DNA from: CAIYRG01 sp965247505 | Lineage (GTDB): Bacteria > Pseudomonadota > Alphaproteobacteria > Micropepsales > Micropepsaceae | Length of the DNA: 64,000 bases | Assembly: GCA_965247505.1 (NCBI GenBank) | Contig: OZ252020.1 | Location: 2,666,001-2,730,000 of the forward strand | Reading direction: 5' to 3' | Part shown: in pieces, positions 38,215-47,047 of the stretch | Layout of the letters: the number at the start of each line of letters is the position of its first letter | Position numbering within the stretch: the first letter of the stretch is position 1 | Notes under the pieces: generated by a model | The model's input: only the letters and a program-made list of their open reading frames with translations | The model's database searches: none | Told to the model about the DNA's origin: nothing | Position numbers and translations under genes: made by a program

Positions 38215-39732
38215 TTACGCCGTTCGTGACACTATCGACACTGCAAACCCCATCATGCCTCCATAGCCCTTTCCGCCGGGCGCGGTGGTCATGCCCGATG
38301 CGGCGTTTCCACTATTCCCGCGGTTGCCTGCGAAAGGGAAGATTCCTTGCCCGCAGTCGGCCTCAACGATCACGAGAAATCCCTCGCGCCTCACCCGGTA
38401 ATTCCGCCGCTTCAGCGTTTCCAGCAGCCAGCGTACCTGTTCCGCGTTGTCCCGGCAATGAGCGGCAGTGTTCTCCGGCCGTTCAGCACTGCCGTTCCAG
38501 TATTGCCGCATCGCTTCCTCGAACTCGCCAACCATGACCTTGCAATTCCCCATGGCGAGCGCAGCGTCACTTTCCTCCCTTTCTGACCCTGCCGCCTCAA
38601 AGTAATCGTGAGCCTCCTTGAACATCTCCAAGGCGAACTTCGAATTCCCACGGTTGAACAGCACGTTCCGTTTCTGCTCACTCCCATGCTGCAGTGATCT
38701 GTCGAAGTCCTCCACGGCGCCACGATGATTGCCGGTCGCCGCATATGCATTTCCTCGGTTGAAATACAATGCCTGAGACATCCTGCTGCCGACGGCTTCC
38801 AAGCTCACGACCACACCTCGCTCAACGTCAATTGGCCTATCGATGTTCTCTATCGCTCTAGTGTAGGCCTCAATCGCTTCTTCAAATCGTCCGAGTGCCG
38901 CGAGCGCGTCTCACCTTAGACGATGAGGTTGCGCCACGTTTGGCCGCGCTACAGCATACGACTCGTACGCCGCGAGTGCGTTGACATATCGCTCCGCCTG
39001 ATACGAACGGTTGCCTCGATTCCTATGCTGTTCCAGTGTAAGCGACACTTCTTGTTGCAGAGGCATGCGTGTCGAATTCGCGGCTGCCAATCCAGTAACG
39101 TCTCCGAAGAGCCTCGTCTCCGACAACCCCAGCCGGGTCAGGTGCTCGCGCATTGGCCCTTTCGCTTCCGGAGGCACTACCACCGAGCTGAGGTACCGGT
39201 CCGGAATCCGAGGGTTGCAGATCAAGAAAATGCTCTGCTGCCCGATGATGCGCGGCCCAAGGGAACGGTCGGGCTCGTAGTACACGACCGGCCGGTTCAC
39301 ATCGAAAGGATCCTGCATTGCACGTCCATTCGAGGCGACCTGGTGGTCGCCAATGTCCAACATGAACACCTTCCCATCCTTGTCGTCCGACCCTGCGCAG
39401 GCGAACCAGAGGGCGACCAGAGCGCTCTCTGTGAAGTCCAGCAACCCGGTCGCCGCTCCTTGATGCTGGAGAACGGATAGCCTCTGCATGTCCAACATCT
39501 GCTCCCCATCAATGACCTCCATCGGCATGATGAGTTGCTCCCTGTGGTACTGCATAACTAAGGTTCGCAGTTCATTGTCGTCACTCAAGATAGCATCGCC
39601 GTACGCCTCGCGAAGGCGGCGGACGCCCCCCGAAAGTGGACCCCAATCAGCTTCTTTCTGCCCCCGGTACGCTGGCCTCGACATGTTCTTCGACTGAGTC
39701 AGGACCGCACTTGTCAACTCTGCGGGAGTCAC
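38215..39732 (-). pseudogene. FRG-domain / TPR protein split by a single in-frame TGA
   Basis: Two open frames (38911-39732 and 38215-38814) lie in the same phase and are separated only by TGA at 38911-38913; the bases between them read as coding (DALAALGRFEEAIEAYTRAI). Joined, they give about 505 residues: an FRG domain (AYRGQKEADWGPLSGGVRRL; LQHQGAATGLLDFTESALVALWFAC) followed by tetratricopeptide repeats (YFNRGNAYAATGNHRGAVEDFDRSL) and a C-terminal EGFLVIVEADCGQG segment. FRG proteins are common in phage-defence neighbourhoods; their activity is unresolved. Either a recent nonsense mutation or separate expression from GTG 38814 is possible. Confidence 0.75.
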
Positions 39733-39996
39733 CTCTCAGCCTCCATTACCGACTCGCTCGACTCCGGTTTACACTGGGGGAAGTCATTCGTCAGTACCAC
39801 CAGGTTTCGCAACGCCTTCGCTCCTCCTCTCCAACCAGAATCAGCTCAAAATCCGGCCCCTCGGTCACCGCGGGCAAAACCAACTGGCCTTCTCGCGCCT
39901 GGCGACGCCAGTCCGACAGATGGTTCGGTCAAAGATATTAACGACAAGCCACCGAGTTCACCCTCTCGCCGCGCTCAAGCGTCTCGGCGACAAACC

Positions 39997-40221
39997 GTGA
40001 CCGACAAGGGCACGGAATACTGCGGCCGCGTGGACAAGCACGACTGTCACCTCTTCCTGGCGATCAACGACATCGATCATACGAAGACCAAGGCCAAATC
40101 ACCGCAAACAAACGGCATCTACGAACGCTTCCACAAGACCGTGCAGCAGAAGTTCTACCAGGTCGCGTTCCGCAAGAAGCTCTATGACAGCATCGACACG
40201 CTGCAGGACGATCTCGACGAT
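39997..40221 (+). pseudogene. IS481-family transposase, middle part, interrupted by IS3-type copy 2
   Basis: TDKGTEYCGRVDKHDCHLFL, NDIDHTKTKAKSPQTNGIYERFHK and QVAFRKKLYDSIDTLQDDLDD are the second D and E region of an IS481-type DDE transposase. Coding continues after the inserted element at 41734 with the same CTCGACGAT bases. The N-terminal part is missing. Confidence 0.78.
40213..40221 (+). repeat. target-site duplication, left (CTCGACGAT)
   Basis: The same nine bases recur at 41734-41742, immediately beyond the other end of IS3-type copy 2. Confidence 0.8.
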
Positions 40222-40308
40222 TGTCTGACGTCAGCGCCTTTGGGACGAATTGAGGTAATTGCATAACGGAGGATTTCTGGCTCATCGTAGTGACCGAAGG
40301 GAACGAAG

Positions 40309-40683
40309 ATGAGACAGAAATCAATGAGCAAGAACGACCCGGCGGAGAGAACGGTTCGGGATATTCGGCGCAAGACACGCAAGCAGTATACGGCTGAGGA
40401 GAAGATCCGGATCGTGGTGTCGGGCCTGCGCGGCGAGGAGAGCATCGCCGCCTTGTGCCGCCGCGAGGGCATCGCCGAGGGTCTGTATTACAGCTGATCG
40501 AAAGAGTTTTTGGAAGCGGGCAAGAAGCGGCTCGCCGGCGACACCGGGCGCCAAGCGACCTCGGGCGAGGTTAAAGGCCTGCGCCAGGAGATGCGCGACT
40601 TGAAGGAGTTGGTCGCCGAACTTTCGCTGGAGAACCGTCTTCTCAAAAAAAATATGATCGGGCATGGGGGAGGCGAGGAATGA
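40309..40683 (+). pseudogene. IS3-type OrfA (copy 2) with a Trp-to-stop mutation
   Basis: Identical to copy 1 OrfA up to LYYS, where TGG has become TGA at 40495-40497. The frame then stays open to a TGA at 40681-40683 that overlaps the OrfB ATG (ATGA), the probable original arrangement; the run of eight A near 40635 is intact here. Confidence 0.85.
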
Positions 40684-41660
40684 GGTATCCCGCATCCGAG
40701 AAGCTGGAGATCATCCGCCTGGTCGAGCAGTCCCACCTGGGCGTCGGGTCCACTTTGGACAAGCTGGGCATTCCGAAGACCACCTTTTATCGCTGGTACG
40801 ATCGCTTTCTGGCCTTTGGCGACGCCGGTCTTGAGGATCGCAACAGCAGCCCGGGCCGGATGTGGAACCGGATCCCGGATGATGTCCGGGGGCAGATCAT
40901 CGATCTTGCCCTGGAGGAGACGCAACTGTCGCCCCGGGAACTGGCCGTCAGGTTTACGGACACCAGGGGCTACTTTGTCTCGGAAGCCTTGGTTTACCGG
41001 CTTCTCAAGGCCCACGGCCTGATCACCAGCCCCGCTTTCGTGGTCATCAAGGCAGCCGATGAGTTCCGCGACAAGACCACGGCGCCGAACCAGCTGTGGC
41101 AGACCGACTTCACCTATCTCAAGGTCATCGGCTGGGGCTGGTTTTACCTGTCGACCATCCTGGACGACTATTCCCGCTACATAATTGCTTGGAAGCTCTG
41201 CACCAACATGACGGCGGACGATGTGACGGCAACACTGAAGTTGGCGCTAGAAGCCTCAGGCTGCAATCGCGCCAATGTCGTCCACAAGCCGAGGCTGCTC
41301 AGCGACAACGGCTCGTCCTATATCTCCGGCGATCTGGCTGAATGGCTCGTGGACCACGGTATGGATCACGTTCGGGGCGCACCGTATCACCCGCAAACCC
41401 AGGGCAAGATCGAGCGCTGGCATCAAACGCTGAAGAACCGGATCCTGCTTGAAAATTATTATCTACCCGGCGATCTCGAAAACCAGATCAGCGCCTTCGT
41501 CGATCACTACAACAACCAACGCTACCACGAGAGCATCGGCAACGTAACTCCAGCCGACGCCTACTTTGGACGCCACACCGCCATCATCGAAAAGAGAAAA
41601 AGGATCAAAAAACTGACCACCCAAAACCGCCGCTTGAACCATCAACGCCAAGCGGCTTAA
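40680..41660 (+). CDS. IS3-type transposase OrfB (copy 2)
   Basis: 326 residues, the same layout as copy 1: helix-turn-helix, then WQTDFTYLKV, LLSDNGSSYIS and the QGKIERWHQTL glutamate. The start overlaps the OrfA stop by ATGA. Four scattered substitutions separate it from copy 1. It appears intact, though its OrfA partner is truncated. Confidence 0.87.
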   Translation: MRYPASEKLEIIRLVEQSHLGVGSTLDKLGIPKTTFYRWYDRFLAFGDAGLEDRNSSPGRMWNRIPDDVRGQIIDLALEETQLSPRELAVRFTDTRGYFVSEALVYRLLKAHGLITSPAFVVIKAADEFRDKTTAPNQLWQTDFTYLKVIGWGWFYLSTILDDYSRYIIAWKLCTNMTADDVTATLKLALEASGCNRANVVHKPRLLSDNGSSYISGDLAEWLVDHGMDHVRGAPYHPQTQGKIERWHQTLKNRILLENYYLPGDLENQISAFVDHYNNQRYHESIGNVTPADAYFGRHTAIIEKRKRIKKLTTQNRRLNHQRQAA

Positions 41661-41733
41661 CATCAAACAAAGATGAGCCAGATCCTCCCTTATGAAACAC
41701 GCTCAACAGTCCCATTTGTTTTGATGACGGACA

Positions 41734-41937
41734 CTCGACGATTAGCTACATCACTACAAACATGAACGCACTCATCAGGGCAAAATGTGTTGCGGCAGAA
41801 CGCAGTTCCAGACCATGATCGGAGGCAAGGAAATCTGGAAGGAAAAGTTCCTGAACTCTACCTGCCAGTCGCCGCCGGGAATCCGGGCACCTGTCAGATC
41901 ACATCGGAACCACTACACACGATCCGCTAACTAGTCG
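41734..41937 (+). pseudogene. IS481-family transposase, C-terminal part
   Basis: Starts with the repeated CTCGACGAT, then reads LHHYKHERTHQGKMCCGRTQFQTM, the C-terminal signature of IS481 transposases. A TAG replaces the expected TGG just after LDD, so the gene was probably dead independently of the insertion. Confidence 0.72.
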
Positions 41938-41997
41938 ATGCACCCGCAATCACAACTCCTTGGATCTATGCACCAAAGCTGTTTCTGATGCGACCAG

Positions 41998-42221
41998 CTA
42001 TTCCCGTGATGCGCCGAAGGCCGCGTTCAGATCGTAGCGCTCAAAGACGCCACCCATGCCTTCATGCAAAGCCCCGAAAAAAGCGCCAGTGATGACACCA
42101 TCATCGCCGCCGGTCTGAATGAACGTATTCCCACGAACGCCGATGGTATAGCGGAGCTCGCCATCGCCCCAGATAGTCCCGGCCCCGATTGCTCCCGGCC
42201 TGGCATTTGCTGCCCAAGATT
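41998..42221 (-). pseudogene. C-terminal fragment of a TbpB-like surface lipoprotein
   Basis: The minus strand reads WGDGELRYTIGVRGNTFIQT, then GVITGAFFGALHEGMGGVFERYDLNAAFGASR and a stop. The GAFFG...EGMGGVFER...AFGA ending is typical of transferrin-binding-protein-B-like beta-barrels. The upstream part is replaced at 42222 by the end of an IS3 element. Confidence 0.55.
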
Positions 42222-42294
42222 CAAGCCCCGTCAAATTCGAGGCAGAAGCAATGCAAACGGTGTAGGGCGCCTCCACTTTTCCTGGATGGGTCCA
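42222..42294 (+). mobile_element. stray right end of the IS3 element found complete at 57948-59203
   Basis: These 73 bases match the last 73 bases of that element, including the codons for SPVKFEAEAMQTV, the stop codon and the terminal GGGTCCA. The rest of the element is absent. Confidence 0.85.
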
Positions 42295-42296
42295 GT

Positions 42297-43666
42297 ATCG
42301 GGGCGGACCTCCTGGCGCGGGAGGCCGAGTGAAGCGCCCAGACAGGAACAGATGGGAATACCGGGAGCGGCGACATGGCCAGATTGCAGACAAGGACGAT
42401 TTCAAGGCGCACCGTGGAGACGCTGAAGGTCGAGAAGGACACTGTGTTCTGGGACAGCAAGTTGATGGGTTTTGGGGTTCGGGTGTACCCCTCGGGGAGC
42501 AAATACTATGTAGTCCAGACCAGGGCCGGAGGTGCCGCGGCGAAGCGGGTGACGGTGGGCCGTCACGGCGTGATCACCGCCGAGGAGGCACGGCGGCGCG
42601 CGGCCTTGATCATCGCGCGGATCAAGGCCGGTGAAGAACCCTCCCCCGAGACGATGGCTTCGAGGCTCGCGGACGGTCCGACGGTGGCCGAGCTTGCGGT
42701 GCGGTATATGGAAGAGCATGTGGCGGTGCACTGCAAGCCGACTACGGCGAGGGGATATCGCGTAAGCATCGAGAATTACATCCTGCCCGAGTTCGGCAAA
42801 CTCCCCGCCCTGGCGGTTGGGCAGGCGCATGTGGCGGAACTGCATTACAGGCTCCGTAATTCTCCCTGCCAAGCGAACCATGTGCTCGCTGTGCTGTCGC
42901 GGATATTCGACATGGCTGAATCCTGGGGTCTTGTGCCCGAGGCAAACAACCCGTGCCGGTTCCAGGTCAAATACAAGCAGCGCCCGCGCGAGCGGTTTCT
43001 GACCGAAGTGGAGTTCCGCCGGCTGGGGCGTGTGTTGAACGAGGCGGAGACAAGTCCCGGCGTCTCAGCGCGTGCGGTGGCGGCAATACGGCTGCTGATG
43101 CTGACCGGATGCCGGTGCAACGAGATATTGACGCTGCGCTGGGAGGAGGTGGACCTGGAGGCGAAGGCGTTGCATTTGAGCGACAGCAAAACCGGCCCTC
43201 GGACGATTTCCCTGTCGCCCGAGGCGGCGCGTGTACTGGCGGAATTGCCGCGTGCCTCAGACAACCCCTGGGTCATTACCGGCAGGAAACCTGGCGCTCA
43301 TCTGGTCGACCTTCAGCATCCCTGGAAGCTCATTTGCGCGCGCGCCGGACTGGAGGGTGTCCGCATTCACGACTTGCGCCATTCGTTTGCCAGCCGTGCG
43401 CTGGCGCTTGGCGAAAGCCTGCCGATGATTGGAAAGTTGCTGGGCCACAGCAGGATCGAGACGACTGCGCGCTATGCCCATCTGGCGCGGGATTCAGTGC
43501 AGGAATCGGCGGCCCGCATCGCCGACAGCATTGCCGCTGACATCATGGGCGGTCGTTGGAAATGCTCAGGCCCCGCTTGGTCTGTTAGCCGGCGCGGAAG
43601 TTCGACGCCGATCAGCACGCCAACCCATTGATGTCGTTTGATCGTGAGGGGTCAAAGTGCCGCGCC
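42297..43666 (+). repeat. 1370-bp direct duplication, copy 1 (integrase unit)
   Basis: Matches 45108-46477 with a constant offset of 2811 bp. It contains the integrase gene and most of a 92-bp element (D). The Fic gene lies between the two copies. Confidence 0.9.
42375..43631 (+). CDS. tyrosine recombinase/integrase (copy 1)
   Basis: 418 residues. N-terminal arm-binding DUF4102-like region (FWDSKLMGFGVRVYPSGSKYYVV), a SAM-like core-binding domain near residues 105-190, then the catalytic domain: arginine in MLTGCRCNEIL, HDLRHSFASRAL (H-x-x-R), LGHSRIETTARYAHL (H, and Y as nucleophile). Intact by motifs. The last residues come from the adjoining 92-bp element; copy 2 stops nine residues sooner. 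It may mobilise the Fic segment between the copies. Confidence 0.88.
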   Translation: MARLQTRTISRRTVETLKVEKDTVFWDSKLMGFGVRVYPSGSKYYVVQTRAGGAAAKRVTVGRHGVITAEEARRRAALIIARIKAGEEPSPETMASRLADGPTVAELAVRYMEEHVAVHCKPTTARGYRVSIENYILPEFGKLPALAVGQAHVAELHYRLRNSPCQANHVLAVLSRIFDMAESWGLVPEANNPCRFQVKYKQRPRERFLTEVEFRRLGRVLNEAETSPGVSARAVAAIRLLMLTGCRCNEILTLRWEEVDLEAKALHLSDSKTGPRTISLSPEAARVLAELPRASDNPWVITGRKPGAHLVDLQHPWKLICARAGLEGVRIHDLRHSFASRALALGESLPMIGKLLGHSRIETTARYAHLARDSVQESAARIADSIAADIMGGRWKCSGPAWSVSRRGSSTPISTPTH

Positions 43667-43674
43667 AGCGAGGC
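43583..43674 (+). repeat. 92-bp element, diverged copy D
   Basis: Aligns without gaps to the near-identical copies A-C over positions 1-84 (TGTTAGCCGGCG...TTCGACGCC...GGGGTCAA). The last eight bases differ. It contains the integrase stop codon. Confidence 0.7.
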
Positions 43675-43904
43675 GTCGGTGTCGAAGATCCTGCCGACTT
43701 AATAGAGACTTCATGTTTGGGACATCCTCCGCAACGGAATCGCTCAAGGGGCTCATTCATCTTGTCCCAGTTCATGCGCCTGAGGCGGCTGCGGCGTGCA
43801 AGCCACTTCGGCCAGATGCGGACGGCCTTGTAGCCACGCTCGGCGACACCAAATCACGCAGCGGCGCGCTGTAGCGTACAAAGACTTGCAATCGCCAAAC
43901 CTGC

Positions 43905-45008
43905 TCATGCCGCCATCACCAGGTCATAGCTTGTGTTCTTGCTTCCGCCCGGATTGCGGCGAAGGATGCCGCGCTCGACCAGTTCATTGATGTCGCGCTG
44001 CGCAGTCGGAATCGAACACTTGCCGATCGCGGCCCATTTCTTTGCCGTCAGCTTGCCTTCAAATCCATCGAGAAACCTGTTGAGTACTGTCTTCTGTCGT
44101 TTGTCGAAAGGCTCGCGGGCGTAGCGTTGCCAGAAGTCGGCCTTGCGCAGAACATTGGCGCAAGCCGCCTCGGTGCCGTCGAGTGCACGAGAAATGCAGT
44201 CAAGGAACCAAGCCAGCCAATCGGTGACGTCGAGCGCGCCTTTCTGCGAGCGTTCGAGCATGTCGTAATAGTCGGACCGTTCCTTCCGTATCTGACTCGA
44301 CACGCTGTAGAAGCGCTGTCCTGAGTCCTCCGACTGCGCCAGCGCCTGATCCGCGATCGCACGCGCGACGCGGCCGTTGCCGTCCTCGAACGGGTGGATA
44401 GTCACGAACCAGAGATGCGCGAGGCCGGCGCGCAGCAGGCCTTCGGGTTCGCCCCGGCGATTGAACCAATCCAGGTACGCCTGCATCTCGCCGTCGAGCT
44501 GCGGGGCCGGCGGCCCCTGATAATGCACCCGCTGACGACCGATCGGCCCCGAAACGACCTGCATCGGCCCTGCCGCGTCGTCGCGCCATGCGCCCGTCTT
44601 GACCTTGTGCATTCCTGAATAGCCAGTCGGGAACAGCGCGGCCTGCCAGCCGAATAACCTTTCGGGCGTCAGCAATGCCTCATAATTCTCCGTGGCGTCG
44701 AGCATCATTTCGACGACGCCTTCGGTCCGCCGGTCGGCCGACGCGATGGCGGCGGCAGGCACGCCGAGGCGCCGCGCGATCGACGATCGCACGCTGCCAC
44801 GGTCAAGGACCTCGCCCTCGATCTCCGAGCTCTTGATGATGTCTTCCGTGAGCGCTTCGAGCTGCGCCTCGAGCTTCAAGTCGAAGCCGAGTCTTGCCAT
44901 GCTTCCGAGGAGTCTGCCTTGCTTCAGGCGCGCGGCCGCGAGCGGCTCAAGGAGCCGCGCATCGTCCCAGATTAAGTGGGGCCATTCCTGCTGTTCCCAG
45001 ATGTACAT
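43905..45008 (-). CDS. Fic-family adenylyltransferase with built-in inhibitory helix
   Basis: 367 residues. S60-S-E-I-E64-G65 matches the inhibitory motif (S/T)xxxE(G/N) of class II Fic proteins. The active-site loop is complete: H205-P-F-E-D-G-N-G-R-V-A-R. The N-terminus (YIWEQQEWPHLIWDD) is the DUF4172 type and the C-terminus a winged helix (AAIGKCSIPTAQRDINELVERGILRR). Such proteins transfer AMP to target proteins and can act as toxins. The ribosome site AGAGGAGA is buried in a hairpin. It lies between the two integrase copies. Confidence 0.9.
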   Translation of the reverse strand: MYIWEQQEWPHLIWDDARLLEPLAAARLKQGRLLGSMARLGFDLKLEAQLEALTEDIIKSSEIEGEVLDRGSVRSSIARRLGVPAAAIASADRRTEGVVEMMLDATENYEALLTPERLFGWQAALFPTGYSGMHKVKTGAWRDDAAGPMQVVSGPIGRQRVHYQGPPAPQLDGEMQAYLDWFNRRGEPEGLLRAGLAHLWFVTIHPFEDGNGRVARAIADQALAQSEDSGQRFYSVSSQIRKERSDYYDMLERSQKGALDVTDWLAWFLDCISRALDGTEAACANVLRKADFWQRYAREPFDKRQKTVLNRFLDGFEGKLTAKKWAAIGKCSIPTAQRDINELVERGILRRNPGGSKNTSYDLVMAA

Positions 45009-45010
45009 AG

Positions 45011-45033
45011 TTCTCCTCTCTTAGTGAGGAGAA
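45011..45033 (-). promoter_or_regulatory. hairpin covering the Fic ribosome-binding site
   Basis: TTCTCCTC (45011-45018) and GAGGAGAA (45026-45033) form a perfect 8-bp stem with a 7-nt loop. In the mRNA the GAGGAGAA arm nearest the ATG (two bases before it) is the Shine-Dalgarno. Confidence 0.75.
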
Positions 45034-45070
45034 TGTGGAGCCGTTTTCATCATTTAGCAAGCAAATTCTC

Positions 45071-45088
45071 TTCTCCACGTGAGGAGAA
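45071..45088. promoter_or_regulatory. second TTCTCC/GGAGAA dyad upstream of the Fic gene
   Basis: TTCTCC (45071-45076) and GGAGAA (45083-45088) repeat the sequence of the first hairpin, with TGAGGAGAAT common to both sites. This could be an operator pair bound by the Fic winged helix. Confidence 0.55.
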
Positions 45089-45107
45089 TAATCATACTTT
45101 CGCCTCA

Positions 45108-46477
45108 ATCGGGGCGGACCTCCTGGCGCGGGAGGCCGAGTGAAGCGCCCAGACAGGAACAGATGGGAATACCGGGAGCGGCGACATGGCCAGATTGCAG
45201 ACAAGGACGATTTCAAGGCGCACCGTGGAGACGCTGAAGGTCGAGAAGGACACTGTGTTCTGGGACAGCAAGTTGATGGGTTTTGGGGTTCGGGTGTACC
45301 CCTCGGGGAGCAAATACTATGTAGTCCAGACCAGGGCCGGAGGTGCCGCGGCGAAGCGGGTGACGGTGGGCCGTCACGGCGTGATCACCGCCGAGGAGGC
45401 ACGGCGGCGCGCGGCCTTGATCATCGCGCGGATCAAGGCCGGTGAAGAACCCTCCCCCGAGACGATGGCTTCGAGGCTCGCGGACGGTCCGACGGTGGCC
45501 GAGCTTGCGGTGCGGTATATGGAAGAGCATGTGGCGGTGCACTGCAAGCCGACTACGGCGAGGGGATATCGCGTAAGCATCGAGAATTACATCCTGCCCG
45601 AGTTCGGCAAACTCCCCGCCCTGGCGGTTGGGCAGGCGCATGTGGCGGAACTGCATTACAGGCTCCGTAATTCTCCCTGCCAAGCGAACCATGTGCTCGC
45701 TGTGCTGTCGCGGATATTCGACATGGCTGAATCCTGGGGTCTTGTGCCCGAGGCAAACAACCCGTGCCGGTTCCAGGTCAAATACAAGCAGCGCCCGCGC
45801 GAGCGGTTTCTGACCGAAGTGGAGTTCCGCCGGCTGGGGCGTGTGTTGAACGAGGCGGAGACAAGTCCCGGCGTCTCAGCGCGTGCGGTGGCGGCAATAC
45901 GGCTGCTGATGCTGACCGGATGCCGGTGCAACGAGATATTGACGCTGCGCTGGGAGGAGGTGGACCTGGAGGCGAAGGCGTTGCATTTGAGCGACAGCAA
46001 AACCGGCCCTCGGACGATTTCCCTGTCGCCCGAGGCGGCGCGTGTACTGGCGGAATTGCCGCGTGCCTCAGACAACCCCTGGGTCATTACCGGCAGGAAA
46101 CCTGGCGCTCATCTGGTCGACCTTCAGCATCCCTGGAAGCTCATTTGCGCGCGCGCCGGACTGGAGGGTGTCCGCATTCACGACTTGCGCCATTCGTTTG
46201 CCAGCCGTGCGCTGGCGCTTGGCGAAAGCCTGCCGATGATTGGAAAGTTGCTGGGCCACAGCAGGATCGAGACGACTGCGCGCTATGCCCATCTGGCGCG
46301 GGATTCAGTGCAGGAATCGGCGGCCCGCATCGCCGACAGCATTGCCGCTGACATCATGGGCGGTCGTTGGAAATGCTCAGGCCCCGCTTGGTCTGTTAGC
46401 CGGCGCGGAAGTTAGACGCCGATCAGCACGCCAACCCATTGATGTCGTTTGATCGTGAGGGGTCAAAGTGCCGCGCC
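45108..46477 (+). repeat. 1370-bp direct duplication, copy 2 (integrase unit)
   Basis: Same bases as 42297-43666 as far as I can read, except a C-to-A change that creates TAG at the end of the integrase. Confidence 0.9.
45186..46415 (+). CDS. tyrosine recombinase/integrase (copy 2)
   Basis: 409 residues, identical to copy 1 until SRRGS, where TAG replaces TCG. All catalytic residues are present. The duplication must be recent, since no other amino-acid difference is visible in about 400 codons. Confidence 0.88.
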   Translation: MARLQTRTISRRTVETLKVEKDTVFWDSKLMGFGVRVYPSGSKYYVVQTRAGGAAAKRVTVGRHGVITAEEARRRAALIIARIKAGEEPSPETMASRLADGPTVAELAVRYMEEHVAVHCKPTTARGYRVSIENYILPEFGKLPALAVGQAHVAELHYRLRNSPCQANHVLAVLSRIFDMAESWGLVPEANNPCRFQVKYKQRPRERFLTEVEFRRLGRVLNEAETSPGVSARAVAAIRLLMLTGCRCNEILTLRWEEVDLEAKALHLSDSKTGPRTISLSPEAARVLAELPRASDNPWVITGRKPGAHLVDLQHPWKLICARAGLEGVRIHDLRHSFASRALALGESLPMIGKLLGHSRIETTARYAHLARDSVQESAARIADSIAADIMGGRWKCSGPAWSVSRRGS

Positions 46478-46485
46478 GAACAACA
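46394..46485 (+). repeat. 92-bp element, diverged copy E
   Basis: The counterpart of copy D in the second integrase unit. Identity with D ends at 46477. Confidence 0.65.
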
Positions 46486-46615
46486 AACGGTGCCGATAGG
46501 GGGTTCTTGCATGGAATCATATACTTGCGTAGACCTGGGTATCCCTGTCGCGGCATACGTAGACAGGAGTGCGATGAACAATTTTTTCCGTACCATCGTG
46601 CGAACCGCCCAATTG

Positions 46616-47047
46616 TCAGGATATTTCCCTCGCATAGTCGGCTAGCGTCACGACCGAGTCGCCATGTTCGGTCGGCGCAAGCGCATTCGCGAAGTGAAGG
46701 TCTGCGGTCACCACGGCGGCGCCGACGCGATGTGCCAGCGCGAGATAGACGCAATCGTAGACCGGCCGGTCCAGCGCCAGAGCGAGACGAACCGCGTCCG
46801 CCGAGACCGTCTCGTCGGCGCTCCATCGAACCGGCATCTCGGGCATCGATTCCATCATGGTGCCGGCCTCGCTGCGTCCGATCTCGCCCAGCCGCGCCTT
46901 GCGCCACAGCGCGTTGGCGACCTCGCACGCCATCAGGCGTGGTGCGTACAAGTCGTCGTCTCCCGCCGCCAGCGCGCGTGCTACGTCCGAACCGTTCTCC
47001 GCAACCAGCCACTTGACCGCCACGCTGGCGTCGACGACAAGACGCAT
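46616..47047 (-). CDS. vapC: PIN-domain toxin, VapC family
   Basis: 143 residues. The four acidic PIN residues are in place: D6 (VVDASVAVKWL), E42 (ACEVANALW), D98 (VYDCVYLALA) and D116 (VVTADLHF). VapC toxins are Mg-dependent RNases that cut tRNA or rRNA. It overlaps its antitoxin by one base, the antitoxin gene being upstream, the normal order. The cassette lies between 92-bp elements E and F. Confidence 0.9.
   Translation of the reverse strand: MRLVVDASVAVKWLVAENGSDVARALAAGDDDLYAPRLMACEVANALWRKARLGEIGRSEAGTMMESMPEMPVRWSADETVSADAVRLALALDRPVYDCVYLALAHRVGAAVVTADLHFANALAPTEHGDSVVTLADYAREIS

Larger units (their letters stand above)
40222..41733 (+). mobile_element. IS3-type element, copy 2 (1512 bp)
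   Basis: Nearly identical to copy 1 in inverted orientation, with ends TGTCTGACG...CGTCATC-type and GACA. It is flanked by the 9-bp direct repeat CTCGACGAT and lies inside an IS481 transposase gene. Its orfA carries a nonsense codon, so it may be unable to move by itself. Confidence 0.85.

Noticed and set aside
35564..41733. Composite transposon formed by the two inverted IS3-type copies
   Set aside because: Copy 2 has its own 9-bp target duplication, and the outer flanks of the pair do not match, so the copies inserted independently.
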